Origin: Clostridiales bacterium | Lineage (GTDB): Bacteria; Bacillota; Clostridia; Lachnospirales; Lachnospiraceae | Assembly (NCBI GenBank): GCA_029010495.1 | Contig: JAQXKO010000021.1 | Coordinates: forward strand, 1-64,000 | Length of the DNA stretch: 64,000 nt | Direction of reading: 5' to 3' | Shown: piece by piece, positions 54,773 to 64,000 of the stretch | Layout: the number at the start of each line of letters is the position of its first letter | How positions within the stretch are numbered: the first letter of the stretch is position 1 | Made by a program: the position numbers and the translations under genes | Notes under the pieces: model-generated | The model's database searches: none | The model's input: the letters and a program-made list of their open reading frames with translations, nothing else | What the model was told of the DNA's origin: nothing

Positions 54773-55701
54773 TTACTCTTCAATTTTTAATAAATTCTGC
54801 TTTTCTTCAATATCAGGAATCATAAATGTGATTGCACGCTGGTGAACATTTATATTAACGAATCTTTCGATTCCGCCAAATTCTCCGTCAAGGCACCATG
54901 GAACATCCTCTTCCGATTTTATCTTAATGTTTTTTACTTTGGCATATATAACCTTTTCGCTGTTAACATTACCTCGTAAAATATCATTAATTAATGCCGG
55001 ATATTCGTAAATCCTGCCATCGCGTATAAGTATCATTTCATAATAGCCGTCATCATACTCCACATCGTCTCTTGTAATACTCTTCATTCCGCCGATTGAA
55101 GAAGTTGACGAAATTGCACCAAAGATAAATACTCCCTCAGCAATCTGTCCGTCGTATTCAACCGTCATATTATATCGTTGAATCTTTGTAAGCTCAGTTG
55201 CACCATTTATTATATATGCAAAATGTCCAAGCATATTTTTAAGCGTCTGGGACGTAGAATATGATGTTTCGGTAAATATACCGAATGCTGCAGTATAAAC
55301 AAAATATTTTGAATTAAATGATGCTACATCACAAGGGAACAACTTACCGGTATTAACCATGGATGAAGCTTCAACCATGTTTTTGGGTATATTAAGGCTC
55401 TTGCCAAAATCATTTGTGCTTCCTGTAGGGATATAGAGAATTGGTACACGGTAATTTCTTTTCATCATACCGTTTACAATCTCATGAAGTGTACCGTCTC
55501 CACCCGAGCAGGCTACAATCTCACAATCCCTGTCATCCTCATATTCAATAACAAATTCTGTTGCGTCTCCGCGTTTTTTTGTCGGACTGACAATAACCTG
55601 CGAATATACATCACAAAACTCGTCAAGAATATCACTAAGCTGATCCTTAATTTTACATTTGCCGGCATTAGGATTATATATAAAAAGTAATTTCTTTTTC
55701 A
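54773..55701 (-). CDS. Diacylglycerol kinase family lipid kinase
   Basis: I start at 55701 (309 residues, MKKKLLFIYNP), with CGGAGGG upstream. DAGK catalytic motifs: FIYNPNAGKCK, CSGGDGTLHEIVNG (the GGDGT nucleotide loop) and PTGSTNDFGKSL. The fold and size match the YegS/DgkB group. Most members phosphorylate diacylglycerol to phosphatidic acid at the membrane; some act on other lipids. Monocistronic, about 90 bp after addA. Confidence 0.9.
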
Positions 55702-55788
55702 TATCTGCCCTCCGAATAAAAAACATAAACATAAAAAATCATGAAAATCCAACTGTTTCACACAATTTTCATCATATGAACTATTTTC

Positions 55789-58700
55789 TTACAATTCTAT
55801 GATTTTTTCAAGTGAAAATGAATAAATTAACAAAGAATTAACTTTTATACCCCTAATTTGCTCAATTGCCCTCGCATACAGCTGCAGCTGTTCCGTATAA
55901 TGTCCTCTCAGAATCTCCTCACCATCATTATCATCAACCTTATCGGTCTTGTAATCAAGCAGTACTGCACCGTCATCAGTTTCATAAAATGCATCAATAA
56001 CACCCTGTATCATAATCAGCTCAGATGATTTATACGTATCGGGCTTAAGCTCACATGCAGGCACACCGATAACAAAAGGCTGTTCCAGGAAAAGTCTGCC
56101 CTCTTCATAAGCCCCTCTCATGCCTGCGGCAGTATCTGTCATCAGGAACCTCTCAATTTTTTTATAATCAACATATTTATTAATTTCCTCAGTAAAAAGA
56201 CCATTTGCAATCATTTCATCGGCATATTCTTTAAGCTCATCACAGGTAGTATGTCCTGTTTTTATAACATGCTCCATAAACAAATGGTATAATGTACCCC
56301 GAAGAGCTCCGGTATTTGTCTTCTCTTCTGCTTCTTCAATAAAAGAAGGCACGTATTTATTATCGTTCTTTATTGAAGCATCAAACGAAAACAGCTCATT
56401 ACGTTTATTATCATATTCGTCAATCTTTTCATGCTTAAGCTCTGACACAGAATATTTTACGGGTACAAATTCGTCATTGTACGGATATCTGTAATCAAAA
56501 TATTCACTTATTTCCCTGTAGTCAGGCTTAGTGCTTAATTCATCACAGGTTTCGTCTCTTACTGACTTAAGATCAGAAAAATCAGATACAATACATATAT
56601 CAAGATAATCTCCGATTACTAAATGACCATCATTTACAAGCATATCAAGATTATCTGATTTTAAAAATGCCGGAAGAAGCATTGACAAATAATTATCCGA
56701 GCTTATTATATCTGCAAAACTCAAATGAGGATTATCTCCCTTTACGCCGACATTACTTATCACATCAGTGTTATCAATCGTTCCTATCATGATAAGCTTC
56801 TGCATTGCACGAGTCATTGCCACATAAAGAACCCTTATCTCCTCCGCAATGTTTTCCCTTTTAACGGCCTTGGAAACAACCTTATTCTGAAATGTTTTGG
56901 ACTTGTTTAGAAGCTGCTTATGAACATAGTCAAGAGAAAAGCCCAGATTATCATTAATAATCATACAGCCTTTTTCGTCACTTGTATTAAATGCTTTATC
57001 AAGATCTGCAATAATAACAACAGGATATTCAAGACCTTTACTGCCGTGAATTGTAAGAATACTTACAAAATCCGCTCCGCTTCCTACATTTGCCTCTCCT
57101 TCAGATATTTCATACTTTTTCATATTGTCGATATAATGTATAAAAGCGGATATTTCACCTCCGTTACCGTCTTCAAAATTCTTTGCCTTAACATAAAGCA
57201 TTTCAAGATTGGCAGCTCTTAGCTTACCCGCCGGCATAAGAAGTGCAAAGTTGCAATAATCCGTCAGCTGATAAATTGCTGAAATAACCGTTGAGACACC
57301 ATTTGCCAAAGCAATATCTCTCAAAATCTCATAATTACCAAAGAAATGATTGAGCTTCTCGGCCATATCATCATTGTGCGACTGGCAATACCTCTTTGCT
57401 ATTGTATACATGTAGAGTTTCTCACCGTCAGTTATTTCACGCTCGTAAAGCTTAAGTACGGCAAGCTCTTCATCAGTAATGCACTGCGGATATGTCTTTA
57501 ATACTGCCGTAAACTCAATATCCTTATACGGATTATCAATAATTTTAAGATAATTAATTATGTACATTATCTCGGTCGTTGTGAAATAACCTGTTTTTGT
57601 ATTAACCATTGCCGGTATGCCGTTATCAGGCAGATATGTTGCAAGATAAGGAACAACACCCGTCTTACTTCTCGTCAATACAGCTATATCCTTATAGCAT
57701 GCCCTTCTCTTTTCTCCCTTTTCGTATATAAAGAATTCTTCATCATTGACAATTTCATTGATTTTGGCTGCAATCTTATTGCAAACAAGCTCATATTCAG
57801 CTTTTTTATCAATATTGTCCTTGTTTACCAAAATCAGCTCACTGACTGCCTGCAGCCTGTTTTCAAATTCCCTGTAATCAGCGCCGCACACAAGCTCCTG
57901 TCCCGAATAATCAATATCCGAGCTTTCGGCACTCATCAGCTTATAAAAGGCATGATTAACCGTATCAACAATTTTTTTTGAACTTCTGAAGTTTTTATTA
58001 AGGCTGATAAGCCTGTCCGTTGCATCCTTATCTTCCTCATATGTTCTCATCTTGCTTCTGATAAGCTCCGGCTTTGCCTGTCTGAACTTATAAATACTCT
58101 GCTTTACATCACCGACCATAAACATGTTTGGTCTGTCATATAATTCACCTGATATACTGCTGAGCAGTTCCTCCTGAATATCATTAGAATCCTGATACTC
58201 ATCAATCATTATCTGCTCATAATGATTCATCAGTTCCTCTCTTACCGCCTGATTATTTTTAATGATTCTCAATGCTTCATGCGCAATATCGGAAAAACCA
58301 TACATATTCAGCTTTTTTTTGCGTTTCATAATCTCATGGTAAACATCAAGGCAAACCTCTGACAGCTTTGTAATTATCGCATAAAGCTCCTGATTAATAT
58401 GTGCCACCTCATCGAGATTATATTCTTCAAACATTTTTTTAATATTATCAATAAGGCCCTTTGATTTCTTATATCGGTCTCTTGCTTCAGACAGAAAGCG
58501 TTTAAGTTCTTCATCCTTCGTATCAAAGGCATTATTTTTAAATTTTATGCTTGCAAGCTTTAATTTGGTTTCATTAAAGTCAAGCCCCATTAATCCGGTT
58601 ATTATATCTCCGTCAGCCACCAGAAGACTTTCAAACTTTTCCTCACCATATTTACGGCATACGGCAATAAGATTGTCAATAGAACAGCTTATGCTTTTAA

Positions 58701-59382
58701 ACATCATATTGACATAATCAATAAAATAATTAACAACGGGCGTGGTAAGCATTTCTTCCCCGGTAAAGCAGCCGTAATTGTCAGGAATACTTTTTATATA
58801 TTCACGCACATCAACACTGCTTTCCGATTTTTTAAGAATTTCGTCAATCATTGATTCTATGGCAGAATCATTTTTCGCTCCCGAATATCGATTAACCAGA
58901 TCAAGGAATAATTTGTCCTTTTTTTCATAATAGGACATGCAAACGTCCTTTATTGCTTCCTTCTTGATTATTTTTAGCTTTGATTCATCTCCGATTATAA
59001 AACCGGGTTCTATTTCGGAGGTATAGCAATAACTCTTAACAACCTTGCTGCAGAAGCTGTCAATCGTCATAATATCAGAATACAAAACCTTATTTTTCTG
59101 TTCAATAATCCTTTTATTATCAGGATATTTTTCACAAAGCTCCGAAAGTTTCGACGCAAGACGCTCTTTCATGGTAGCCGCCGCATTCTTGGTAAAGGTT
59201 ACTACAAGAATCTTATCAATATCAATCAGATTTTTCGGGATACTCTCACCAATACCTGTTGTCTGATTAATAATTCTCTGCACAAGTACAGTTGTCTTAC
59301 CGGAGCCGGCAGCGGCGCCGCATAAAATATTTGTAATAGGTGCATCTATTACCTCCTGCTGTTTTGGAGTAAACTGTGCCAC
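55789..59382 (-). CDS. addA: ATP-dependent helicase/nuclease subunit A
   Basis: A 1197-residue UvrD-like helicase with a C-terminal nuclease. Walker A GAAAGSGKTTVL, motif II IMIDEYQDSNDIQEE, helicase motif RVLYVAMTRAMQKL, and the RecB nuclease motif near the end (ALLDYKTDKVDDNDGEEILRGHYTEQLQLYARAIE). It starts with GTG (59380-59382), placed immediately after the TAA of addB, with GGAGG nine bases upstream. Together with AddB it processes double-strand DNA ends in recombinational repair. Confidence 0.95.
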   Translation of the reverse strand: MAQFTPKQQEVIDAPITNILCGAAAGSGKTTVLVQRIINQTTGIGESIPKNLIDIDKILVVTFTKNAAATMKERLASKLSELCEKYPDNKRIIEQKNKVLYSDIMTIDSFCSKVVKSYCYTSEIEPGFIIGDESKLKIIKKEAIKDVCMSYYEKKDKLFLDLVNRYSGAKNDSAIESMIDEILKKSESSVDVREYIKSIPDNYGCFTGEEMLTTPVVNYFIDYVNMMFKSISCSIDNLIAVCRKYGEEKFESLLVADGDIITGLMGLDFNETKLKLASIKFKNNAFDTKDEELKRFLSEARDRYKKSKGLIDNIKKMFEEYNLDEVAHINQELYAIITKLSEVCLDVYHEIMKRKKKLNMYGFSDIAHEALRIIKNNQAVREELMNHYEQIMIDEYQDSNDIQEELLSSISGELYDRPNMFMVGDVKQSIYKFRQAKPELIRSKMRTYEEDKDATDRLISLNKNFRSSKKIVDTVNHAFYKLMSAESSDIDYSGQELVCGADYREFENRLQAVSELILVNKDNIDKKAEYELVCNKIAAKINEIVNDEEFFIYEKGEKRRACYKDIAVLTRSKTGVVPYLATYLPDNGIPAMVNTKTGYFTTTEIMYIINYLKIIDNPYKDIEFTAVLKTYPQCITDEELAVLKLYEREITDGEKLYMYTIAKRYCQSHNDDMAEKLNHFFGNYEILRDIALANGVSTVISAIYQLTDYCNFALLMPAGKLRAANLEMLYVKAKNFEDGNGGEISAFIHYIDNMKKYEISEGEANVGSGADFVSILTIHGSKGLEYPVVIIADLDKAFNTSDEKGCMIINDNLGFSLDYVHKQLLNKSKTFQNKVVSKAVKRENIAEEIRVLYVAMTRAMQKLIMIGTIDNTDVISNVGVKGDNPHLSFADIISSDNYLSMLLPAFLKSDNLDMLVNDGHLVIGDYLDICIVSDFSDLKSVRDETCDELSTKPDYREISEYFDYRYPYNDEFVPVKYSVSELKHEKIDEYDNKRNELFSFDASIKNDNKYVPSFIEEAEEKTNTGALRGTLYHLFMEHVIKTGHTTCDELKEYADEMIANGLFTEEINKYVDYKKIERFLMTDTAAGMRGAYEEGRLFLEQPFVIGVPACELKPDTYKSSELIMIQGVIDAFYETDDGAVLLDYKTDKVDDNDGEEILRGHYTEQLQLYARAIEQIRGIKVNSLLIYSFSLEKIIEL

Positions 59383-62300
59383 TTAACCTTCCTCCTTTTC
59401 CGTTTCCATAAGTTCATTATATGCTTCGATTTCATCAGTAATAAAATTTCTGTATTCAAATTTTGACAGCTTATTATCAAAGCCGCATATACCCCTGTAA
59501 TTACAGTAATCGCACGACTTACAAACCTTATTATCTGACGGATTTACCGATATATTGCCCGAAAGTATATCTTTTGAGAATTCCCTGACCTTTTTTAATG
59601 CATGGCCGGTAACAACAGCCATGGAAGCATCATCAATCCATCTGGTCATATTTGTCTTTTTCCTGTCAATGTCCCCATCTTTTTTTGTACCGTATTTTAT
59701 TACCGGTGAGTCATAACCGGCTGTTCTGATTCCGTCAGTAAACGCTCCCCTGTCAAGACCGCCGATGTTAATATCACTGAACACACCCAGACCTACAGGC
59801 TTCAAAGCCTTCAGCTTTTCATCAACAGCCACATCCTCTTTTTTATCTAATACAGGATTGTCCACATGCTGATAAAACATATTGGCTGATATCGGATTGT
59901 CAAACAACTCCATAGCAGCATTCATATATACGGGAAGCTGAAGGGATATGCCCTCTAAAAGAGCTGCATAAGAAAAGTCCTGACTGCCTGTTTTATAGTC
60001 GACAATCTTAATTCTGCTGCATTCGTCATTTCTTAATATATCTATCCTGTCGATAACACCGCTCAGGTCATAATTTACACCTGATAAAGAAATATTCTTT
60101 TCAAACAATTCCGGCTTGTAATCACCTGATTTCAGCTGTCTGAAAATAGCTTTTGAAGTTATCTCCATAACAGTTTCCATACGTTCTGCAAAAAACTCCA
60201 GACGTTCATCCTCAAAATAAAGACCGTCCTGATATTCATTTACCGCCCTGCTTATACAGGATATACCGTTTTCTACGACTTCCTCCTCGGACAATGAATC
60301 ATATTCGTCTTTTTTATCGCTCAGATATTTCCCAAAGCTTGAAAGAGCCTTATGAAAGATATTACCGAAATCAATGCTTCCGGGTTCTGCTTCATAGTTT
60401 TCTATAAGACCCAGTCCGTATCGGATAAAAAATTTATAATGGCATGAGGCATATTCCTCAAGCTTTGTAACACTGCCCTTTAAAATTTCTCCATACAGCT
60501 TAAGAGCAATTTTATCTGATAAAGCAGTAACAGGTTCACATATCATAAGCTTCATCTTATCAATATCACTGTTTTTATAACCGCCAATATCTTCATAATA
60601 AGCTTTAAGCTTATAATACAGCTCATCCCTGTTATCATCATGGCCGACGAAATACGAAAAACCGTTGTCAAAGCCGATTTTTTCACTGAGTGTATCATGC
60701 ATCTCATTTATTTTTATCTCAGGGAAAATATTTTTTATCTGTCCCAGAATGTAAGAAGGTCGAAGCTCATTACCTTCATTATCAACATTGATATAGCTCA
60801 AGTAAAGCTTATCCAATGGCTTTGAAAGAGCTAGATATACATAAAACTCCTCCCTGTAAGGATCATTTTTAATAACCGGTGACAGCTCTACGCCGTTCTT
60901 TTTAAGTATTTCCTTGTCATCTGAACTAAATATGATGCCATTCCTGCCTACCTCAGGAATAACACCTTCATTAACTCCCAGGAAGAAAAGAGCCTTTATG
61001 TCTTTAAGCCTGGTACGCTTTACGTCACCTATCGTTACGACATCAGTTGATTCAGGTATCATTCCAAGCTTCAGCTTTTTAATTCCCATCATAAATAAAT
61101 CGTCAAATTCCTTGTATGACACAGGTGTACCGTCATTAAGCTCTGCAATACGTTCCAGCACCTTTATGACCTCCGTATATACCTTGTCATATTCGGTTGC
61201 CATGGCTTCCTTATCATAAAGCCTCACTCCTTCGAAATCAGTTACAATGTTTTTAAGCTTTTCCTCAACATTAAAGCTTTCCAGAAACTCATAAAGTGAC
61301 TTTATAAATTCTTTAATTGACAGCTTATCAAGTTTGGCGGGAAGCATGGATATTTTCTCAACAAGTGATGCCCTTAGCTCATTAATTTTGTCAATATCGA
61401 TAGTTCCTTTTATTCTTAAGGTATAGGTAAATGGACTCGCATATCTTTTTCGTCCCCTGTAATTGTAGCTTGACAGATAATTATCAAACTCACATACAGT
61501 TTTAAAATCAAAACCCGCAAGAGGCGATTTAATAAAGTTAACGACAGCCTCTCTCGAATAATCGGAATCAATTACTTTTATTGCATTATGAATAAACGAA
61601 ATCAATATGTTTTTATCTACACATCTTGTTTCGTCAATATAATAATTAATATTGTAATCGGTCAACGCAGCCTTCAGATATATGCCATAGCTGTCAATAT
61701 CTCCGCATATTATGGCAACATCCCTAAAATGGTAATTATTATTTCTCAACAAATCACTAATCATTGCAGCAGCATGATATGATTCTTCTCTTATACCGGA
61801 AAAAGAATTAATGTATATTCCTTCACACTCCTTCTGCTTTGAATATACTGTTCTGAAAATATTACTGCTGAGTGCTTTTATCGAATTGACATTTGTACAA
61901 TATTCATCAAAATCAATTATTCGGGCATATAAGCCGTTGTCGTTTGCAATCTTTGTAAGCTTTGACAATACCTCCGCAGACATTGAAAAAATACCCTTGT
62001 AATTTCCGTAATCCTCTGCAGAAACAAAATCACCGTGTTTTAAGGACTTATCAGCGCATAATGAAACATACACATCGGAGCATACTCCGAAAATATGCTC
62101 CAGAAATGCATACTGTACAGGAGTAAAACCGGTAAATCCGTCAAGGATGATGATGCTGTTCTTTAATATGTCTGAGGTATTGATATGTCTGAAGCATAAC
62201 TCATCGAGACTCTCGGCTGTAGTGTACACGCCTTCAATCTTCTTAAGAAATTCCCTGTAAATCAGAGCGATATCCCTTCTCTTATAGCTTAACAGGCTGT

Positions 62301-62733
62301 TATCCTCCTCTTCAGGCATAAGCATATCATATGTAATCATATATGACATAAGCTCAGATATACAGGATTTAATTTCATCCACAAAGCTTATGCTGTTATC
62401 TTTTTTTCTGTATACATACAGTTGCTCGCAGTTTTCACGCAGGATTGTTTTAATAAGCATGGTTTTACCCATATCATCAAGTATTGGATAAGCTTTATCA
62501 TTTGCCTCCTCCATGATTCTGTATGCAAGTCTTGTGAAGCTTAAAACCTCAATATTCATTATGCCGTGGCCCGAAGACATCTTTACAAGATCTGTTTCTG
62601 TTTTTAATGCAAACTGTTCCGGCACAATCATAATTACGGTTTTTTTCTCATTTTCCGCAAATTCAAGTGCTTTTTTACAAAGAAAGGTTGATTTGCCGGA
62701 ATTGGCCTGACCTAATAAATAATAAACACTCAT
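59383..62733 (-). CDS. addB: ATP-dependent helicase/nuclease subunit B
   Basis: A 1116-residue AddB. Walker A GQANSGKSTFL at the N-terminus, inactive-helicase core, and a RecB-type nuclease domain (IRIVDYKTGSQDFSYAALLEGISLQLPVYM) with the iron-sulfur staple cysteines: one near the start of the nuclease region and CKSCDYCNYRGIC at the C-terminus. First gene of the addBA unit. A CAGGAGG ribosome binding site precedes its ATG. Confidence 0.95.
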   Translation of the reverse strand: MSVYYLLGQANSGKSTFLCKKALEFAENEKKTVIMIVPEQFALKTETDLVKMSSGHGIMNIEVLSFTRLAYRIMEEANDKAYPILDDMGKTMLIKTILRENCEQLYVYRKKDNSISFVDEIKSCISELMSYMITYDMLMPEEEDNSLLSYKRRDIALIYREFLKKIEGVYTTAESLDELCFRHINTSDILKNSIIILDGFTGFTPVQYAFLEHIFGVCSDVYVSLCADKSLKHGDFVSAEDYGNYKGIFSMSAEVLSKLTKIANDNGLYARIIDFDEYCTNVNSIKALSSNIFRTVYSKQKECEGIYINSFSGIREESYHAAAMISDLLRNNNYHFRDVAIICGDIDSYGIYLKAALTDYNINYYIDETRCVDKNILISFIHNAIKVIDSDYSREAVVNFIKSPLAGFDFKTVCEFDNYLSSYNYRGRKRYASPFTYTLRIKGTIDIDKINELRASLVEKISMLPAKLDKLSIKEFIKSLYEFLESFNVEEKLKNIVTDFEGVRLYDKEAMATEYDKVYTEVIKVLERIAELNDGTPVSYKEFDDLFMMGIKKLKLGMIPESTDVVTIGDVKRTRLKDIKALFFLGVNEGVIPEVGRNGIIFSSDDKEILKKNGVELSPVIKNDPYREEFYVYLALSKPLDKLYLSYINVDNEGNELRPSYILGQIKNIFPEIKINEMHDTLSEKIGFDNGFSYFVGHDDNRDELYYKLKAYYEDIGGYKNSDIDKMKLMICEPVTALSDKIALKLYGEILKGSVTKLEEYASCHYKFFIRYGLGLIENYEAEPGSIDFGNIFHKALSSFGKYLSDKKDEYDSLSEEEVVENGISCISRAVNEYQDGLYFEDERLEFFAERMETVMEITSKAIFRQLKSGDYKPELFEKNISLSGVNYDLSGVIDRIDILRNDECSRIKIVDYKTGSQDFSYAALLEGISLQLPVYMNAAMELFDNPISANMFYQHVDNPVLDKKEDVAVDEKLKALKPVGLGVFSDINIGGLDRGAFTDGIRTAGYDSPVIKYGTKKDGDIDRKKTNMTRWIDDASMAVVTGHALKKVREFSKDILSGNISVNPSDNKVCKSCDYCNYRGICGFDNKLSKFEYRNFITDEIEAYNELMETEKEEG

Positions 62734-62799
62734 AAAAACCTCCTGTATGGTAATATTAAAAAAAGATAAGTCATAATATATAAAAAAAGACTAAAAGCC

Positions 62800-63234
62800 A
62801 TGACAAAAATATTAGTTATCAAACGAAAGAAAATTTATATGTATGTGATTGCAATTGCACTTGCGGTTTTACTCTTATTGTTACTGATAAACGGGAAATC
62901 AGACAAACCTGCAAACAGCAGCTTAATTGATTTTACTGCCGAAAACGATACATATATTCCGGGCGTATATAAAACAAAATTAACTCTCGGTGATTACAAT
63001 ACGGAATTATATATATACGTAGATAATAACAGGGTTAAAAAGCTGACTTTGGAGGATGATAATTCATTCATAAAAACTCTTTATCCTCTTGCAGAGCAGA
63101 CGGTTGCATCAATCAATAACGAATTGGATACAAAATCATTTTCCGAACTTCTTACAAAGACAGATACATCATATACCGAGGAGCTTATTCTGAGCTCTGC
63201 AAAGGAAGCCCTCGAAAATACCGCAGCCGAATAG
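62800..63234 (+). CDS. Single-pass membrane protein with an outer domain, function unknown
   Basis: A 144-residue protein: one membrane helix (YVIAIALAVLLLLLLI) and an outer domain of about 100 residues beginning TYIPGVYKTKLTLGDYNTELYIYVDNNRVKKL. The hairpin of this last segment recalls FMN-binding (FMN_bind) domain starts, but the flavin-attachment Ser/Thr motif is not evident. The start is not well supported: no strong ribosome binding site is seen before 62800, and a later ATG near 62839 is possible. Divergent from addB, with a good terminator. Confidence 0.55.
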   Translation: MTKILVIKRKKIYMYVIAIALAVLLLLLLINGKSDKPANSSLIDFTAENDTYIPGVYKTKLTLGDYNTELYIYVDNNRVKKLTLEDDNSFIKTLYPLAEQTVASINNELDTKSFSELLTKTDTSYTEELILSSAKEALENTAAE

Positions 63235-63244
63235 CAAATCAGAC

Positions 63245-63277
63245 AATCCATAGCCGCTAAGGTTATGGATTTTTTTA
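63245..63277 (+). terminator. Terminator after the 144-residue membrane protein
   Basis: AATCCATA (63245-63252) pairs with TATGGATT (63264-63271), CC/GG inside, T run from 63270. Confidence 0.85.
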
Positions 63278-63315
63278 TTATAAATTAATATATGTACATT
63301 TTTATGGACTTATAA

Positions 63316-63494
63316 AAAAAATACCCGGTTATGGATCTGTATTTTGATTCCTGACCAAAAGTCAGGTGGGCAACCGCATGAATACTTCAGCCTTCCACTG
63401 GATAAATAAATGAGGCCTGACATCCGCATCAGATATAGGAATCCCTTTTAATAAGTGTAGGATCAAAATAAACAGAAAACCATATTTTCCGGGT
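63316..63494 (-). ncRNA. ssrS: 6S-like RNA candidate (about 179 nt)
   Basis: A transcript from its own promoter (63501-63529) to a U8 tract (63314-63321). Its first and last 40 nt pair over about 28 bp: ACCCGG at the 5' end with CCGGGT at the 3' end, then TATGG/CCATA, CTGT/ACAG and ATTTTGAT/ATCAAAAT, broken by small A/T bulges. Inside, a bubble has a single-stranded 5' strand (around TATTAAAAGGGATT) and a 3' strand carrying the hairpin CCTGAC-TTTTG-GTCAGG, then a longer apical part. That matches the closing stem, central bubble and terminal arm of 6S RNA, which sequesters RNA polymerase. No primary-sequence match was recalled, so another ncRNA or a hairpin repeat is possible. Confidence 0.6.
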
Positions 63495-63500
63495 AATTTT

Positions 63501-63529
63501 ATTATACTATTTTTTTATGATTATATCAA
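63501..63529 (-). promoter_or_regulatory. Promoter of the 6S-like RNA
   Basis: TTGATA (63524-63529), 17-bp spacer, TATAAT (63501-63506) on the minus strand; start at about 63494 coincides with the first paired base of the RNA. The 358-bp region 63235-63592 contains only this unit and the terminator of the preceding gene. Confidence 0.75.
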
Positions 63530-63592
63530 TATATAAGTATCGTTTTTTTAAATATTTTCAAGCATTATAAGATGTAAAATGTTATTGTGTTT

Positions 63593-63955
63593 TCACCTCC
63601 ATATTGTATGTAAAACAGTCCCTGACAGAGCACCTGAAATCATGGAAAGCACTCTGAGATAATGGATACCTTCTATTTGATTTTTAGTAACAAGACTTAC
63701 AAGTAATAATACAACCGATAATATTACTGCAAATATTGAAGAATAAAAAAATGATTTTATTAATAACCTGCTGTCATTGTCTTTCGTGCTGATTATTCCG
63801 AGAATAATTCCTATTATTACATATACCGCAAATCCGGCAATATTTTCCGATAATCCGTATAAATCAAGCTTATACATAATTAATGCACCAAACGAACAGA
63901 AAATTAAGTATATTATTATTGCTTTAATTAAAAATGATTTAATACCCGCAAACAT
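63593..63955 (-). CDS. TIGR04086-type four-helix membrane protein
   Basis: A 120-residue protein with four hydrophobic helices (AIIIYLIFCSFGALIMY, IAGFAVYVIIGIILGIIS, SFFYSSIFAVILSVVLLLVSLV, VLSMISGALSGTVLHTIW). Length and helix pattern match the small TIGR04086 (YrzE-like) family found beside preprotein translocase genes in Firmicutes. No function is known. AGGAGG precedes its ATG at 63955, so the complete gene is in the window; the upstream neighbour lies outside. Confidence 0.7.
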   Translation of the reverse strand: MFAGIKSFLIKAIIIYLIFCSFGALIMYKLDLYGLSENIAGFAVYVIIGIILGIISTKDNDSRLLIKSFFYSSIFAVILSVVLLLVSLVTKNQIEGIHYLRVLSMISGALSGTVLHTIWR

Positions 63956-64000
63956 AAAGCCTCCTCAAATTTGTTTTATATATCTTATGTATAGCAGTCC

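Noticed and set aside
63316-63494. Known riboswitch class in the region after the 144-residue protein
   Set aside because: Compared by eye with cobalamin, TPP, c-di-GMP, lysine, purine, fluoride, ZTP and guanidine motifs; none matched, and the end-paired transcript has no gene directly behind it.
63316-63494. MITE-like element with long terminal inverted repeats
   Set aside because: The arms are inverted repeats, but a promoter with correct spacing at one end and a U-tract at the other, and no clear target duplication, favour an RNA gene. Not fully excluded without a copy-number search.

Overview
The window reads as a chromosome segment of an anaerobic, low-GC Firmicute, most likely a member of the Lachnospiraceae (Clostridia). 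Pointers are the HdrABC-Flx, NfnAB and IorAB redox enzymes, a GerA/SpoVAF-type germination protein, AddAB, mini-RNase III, a chorismate mutase-prephenate dehydratase fusion, the small conserved families I recognise as DUF6062/DUF6106-like, and AGGAGG-type ribosome binding sites almost everywhere. No phage, complete insertion sequence, CRISPR array or rRNA was seen. The genus cannot be fixed from the sequence alone.

1-9070 (minus strand) is one tightly packed redox operon: an LDH-family dehydrogenase carrying the malate-specific arginine, class II fumarase, HdrB, HdrC, HdrA, an MvhD-like subunit, two 4Fe-4S proteins, an FAD/NAD(P) oxidoreductase, and the start of a 2Fe-2S protein cut by the window edge. 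The gene set suggests a malate-fumarate branch tied to a flavin-based electron-bifurcating complex. Divergent from it (9368-13086, plus) are NfnA, NfnB and glutamate dehydrogenase (NADPH supply and ammonium assimilation), then a MacB/FtsX-type ABC protein.

16.3-33 kb (minus) carries an M20 peptidase, a membrane-anchored amidase, glnS with two small conserved genes and guaB, two secreted or membrane proteins of unknown role, tRNA-Thr, and the run aroF-pheA-ispF-cysS-mrnC-rlmB. The aroF-pheA operon is preceded by a consensus promoter, tRNA-Met, a 16-codon Phe/Tyr-rich leader peptide and a terminator with a competing fold: a complete-looking ribosome-mediated attenuator placed directly behind a tRNA gene.

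33-44.4 kb holds cytidine deaminase, a GerA-family protein, a CNNM/CBS transporter, a small membrane protein whose promoter is flanked by two LexA-like boxes, the iorAB-paaK arylpyruvate oxidation module and a heterodimeric ABC exporter. 44.4-47.9 kb (minus) is a metal-homeostasis operon: a COG0523/CobW GTPase with six 18-residue His/Cys repeats, a CobW-YcgQ-like fusion and an SGNH esterase, with a 20-bp perfect palindrome over the predicted start of transcription. 47.9-62.7 kb (minus) is housekeeping: dut, an M18 aminopeptidase, purB, hslO, a methyltransferase, xylB, a lipid kinase, addA and addB.

At the right edge (about 63316-63494, minus) lies a ~180-nt transcript candidate whose two ends pair with each other, with its own promoter and U-tract, resembling a 6S RNA. 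A second, shorter orphan RNA candidate lies at about 26150-26254. All functional calls come from reading the sequence; no database search was run.
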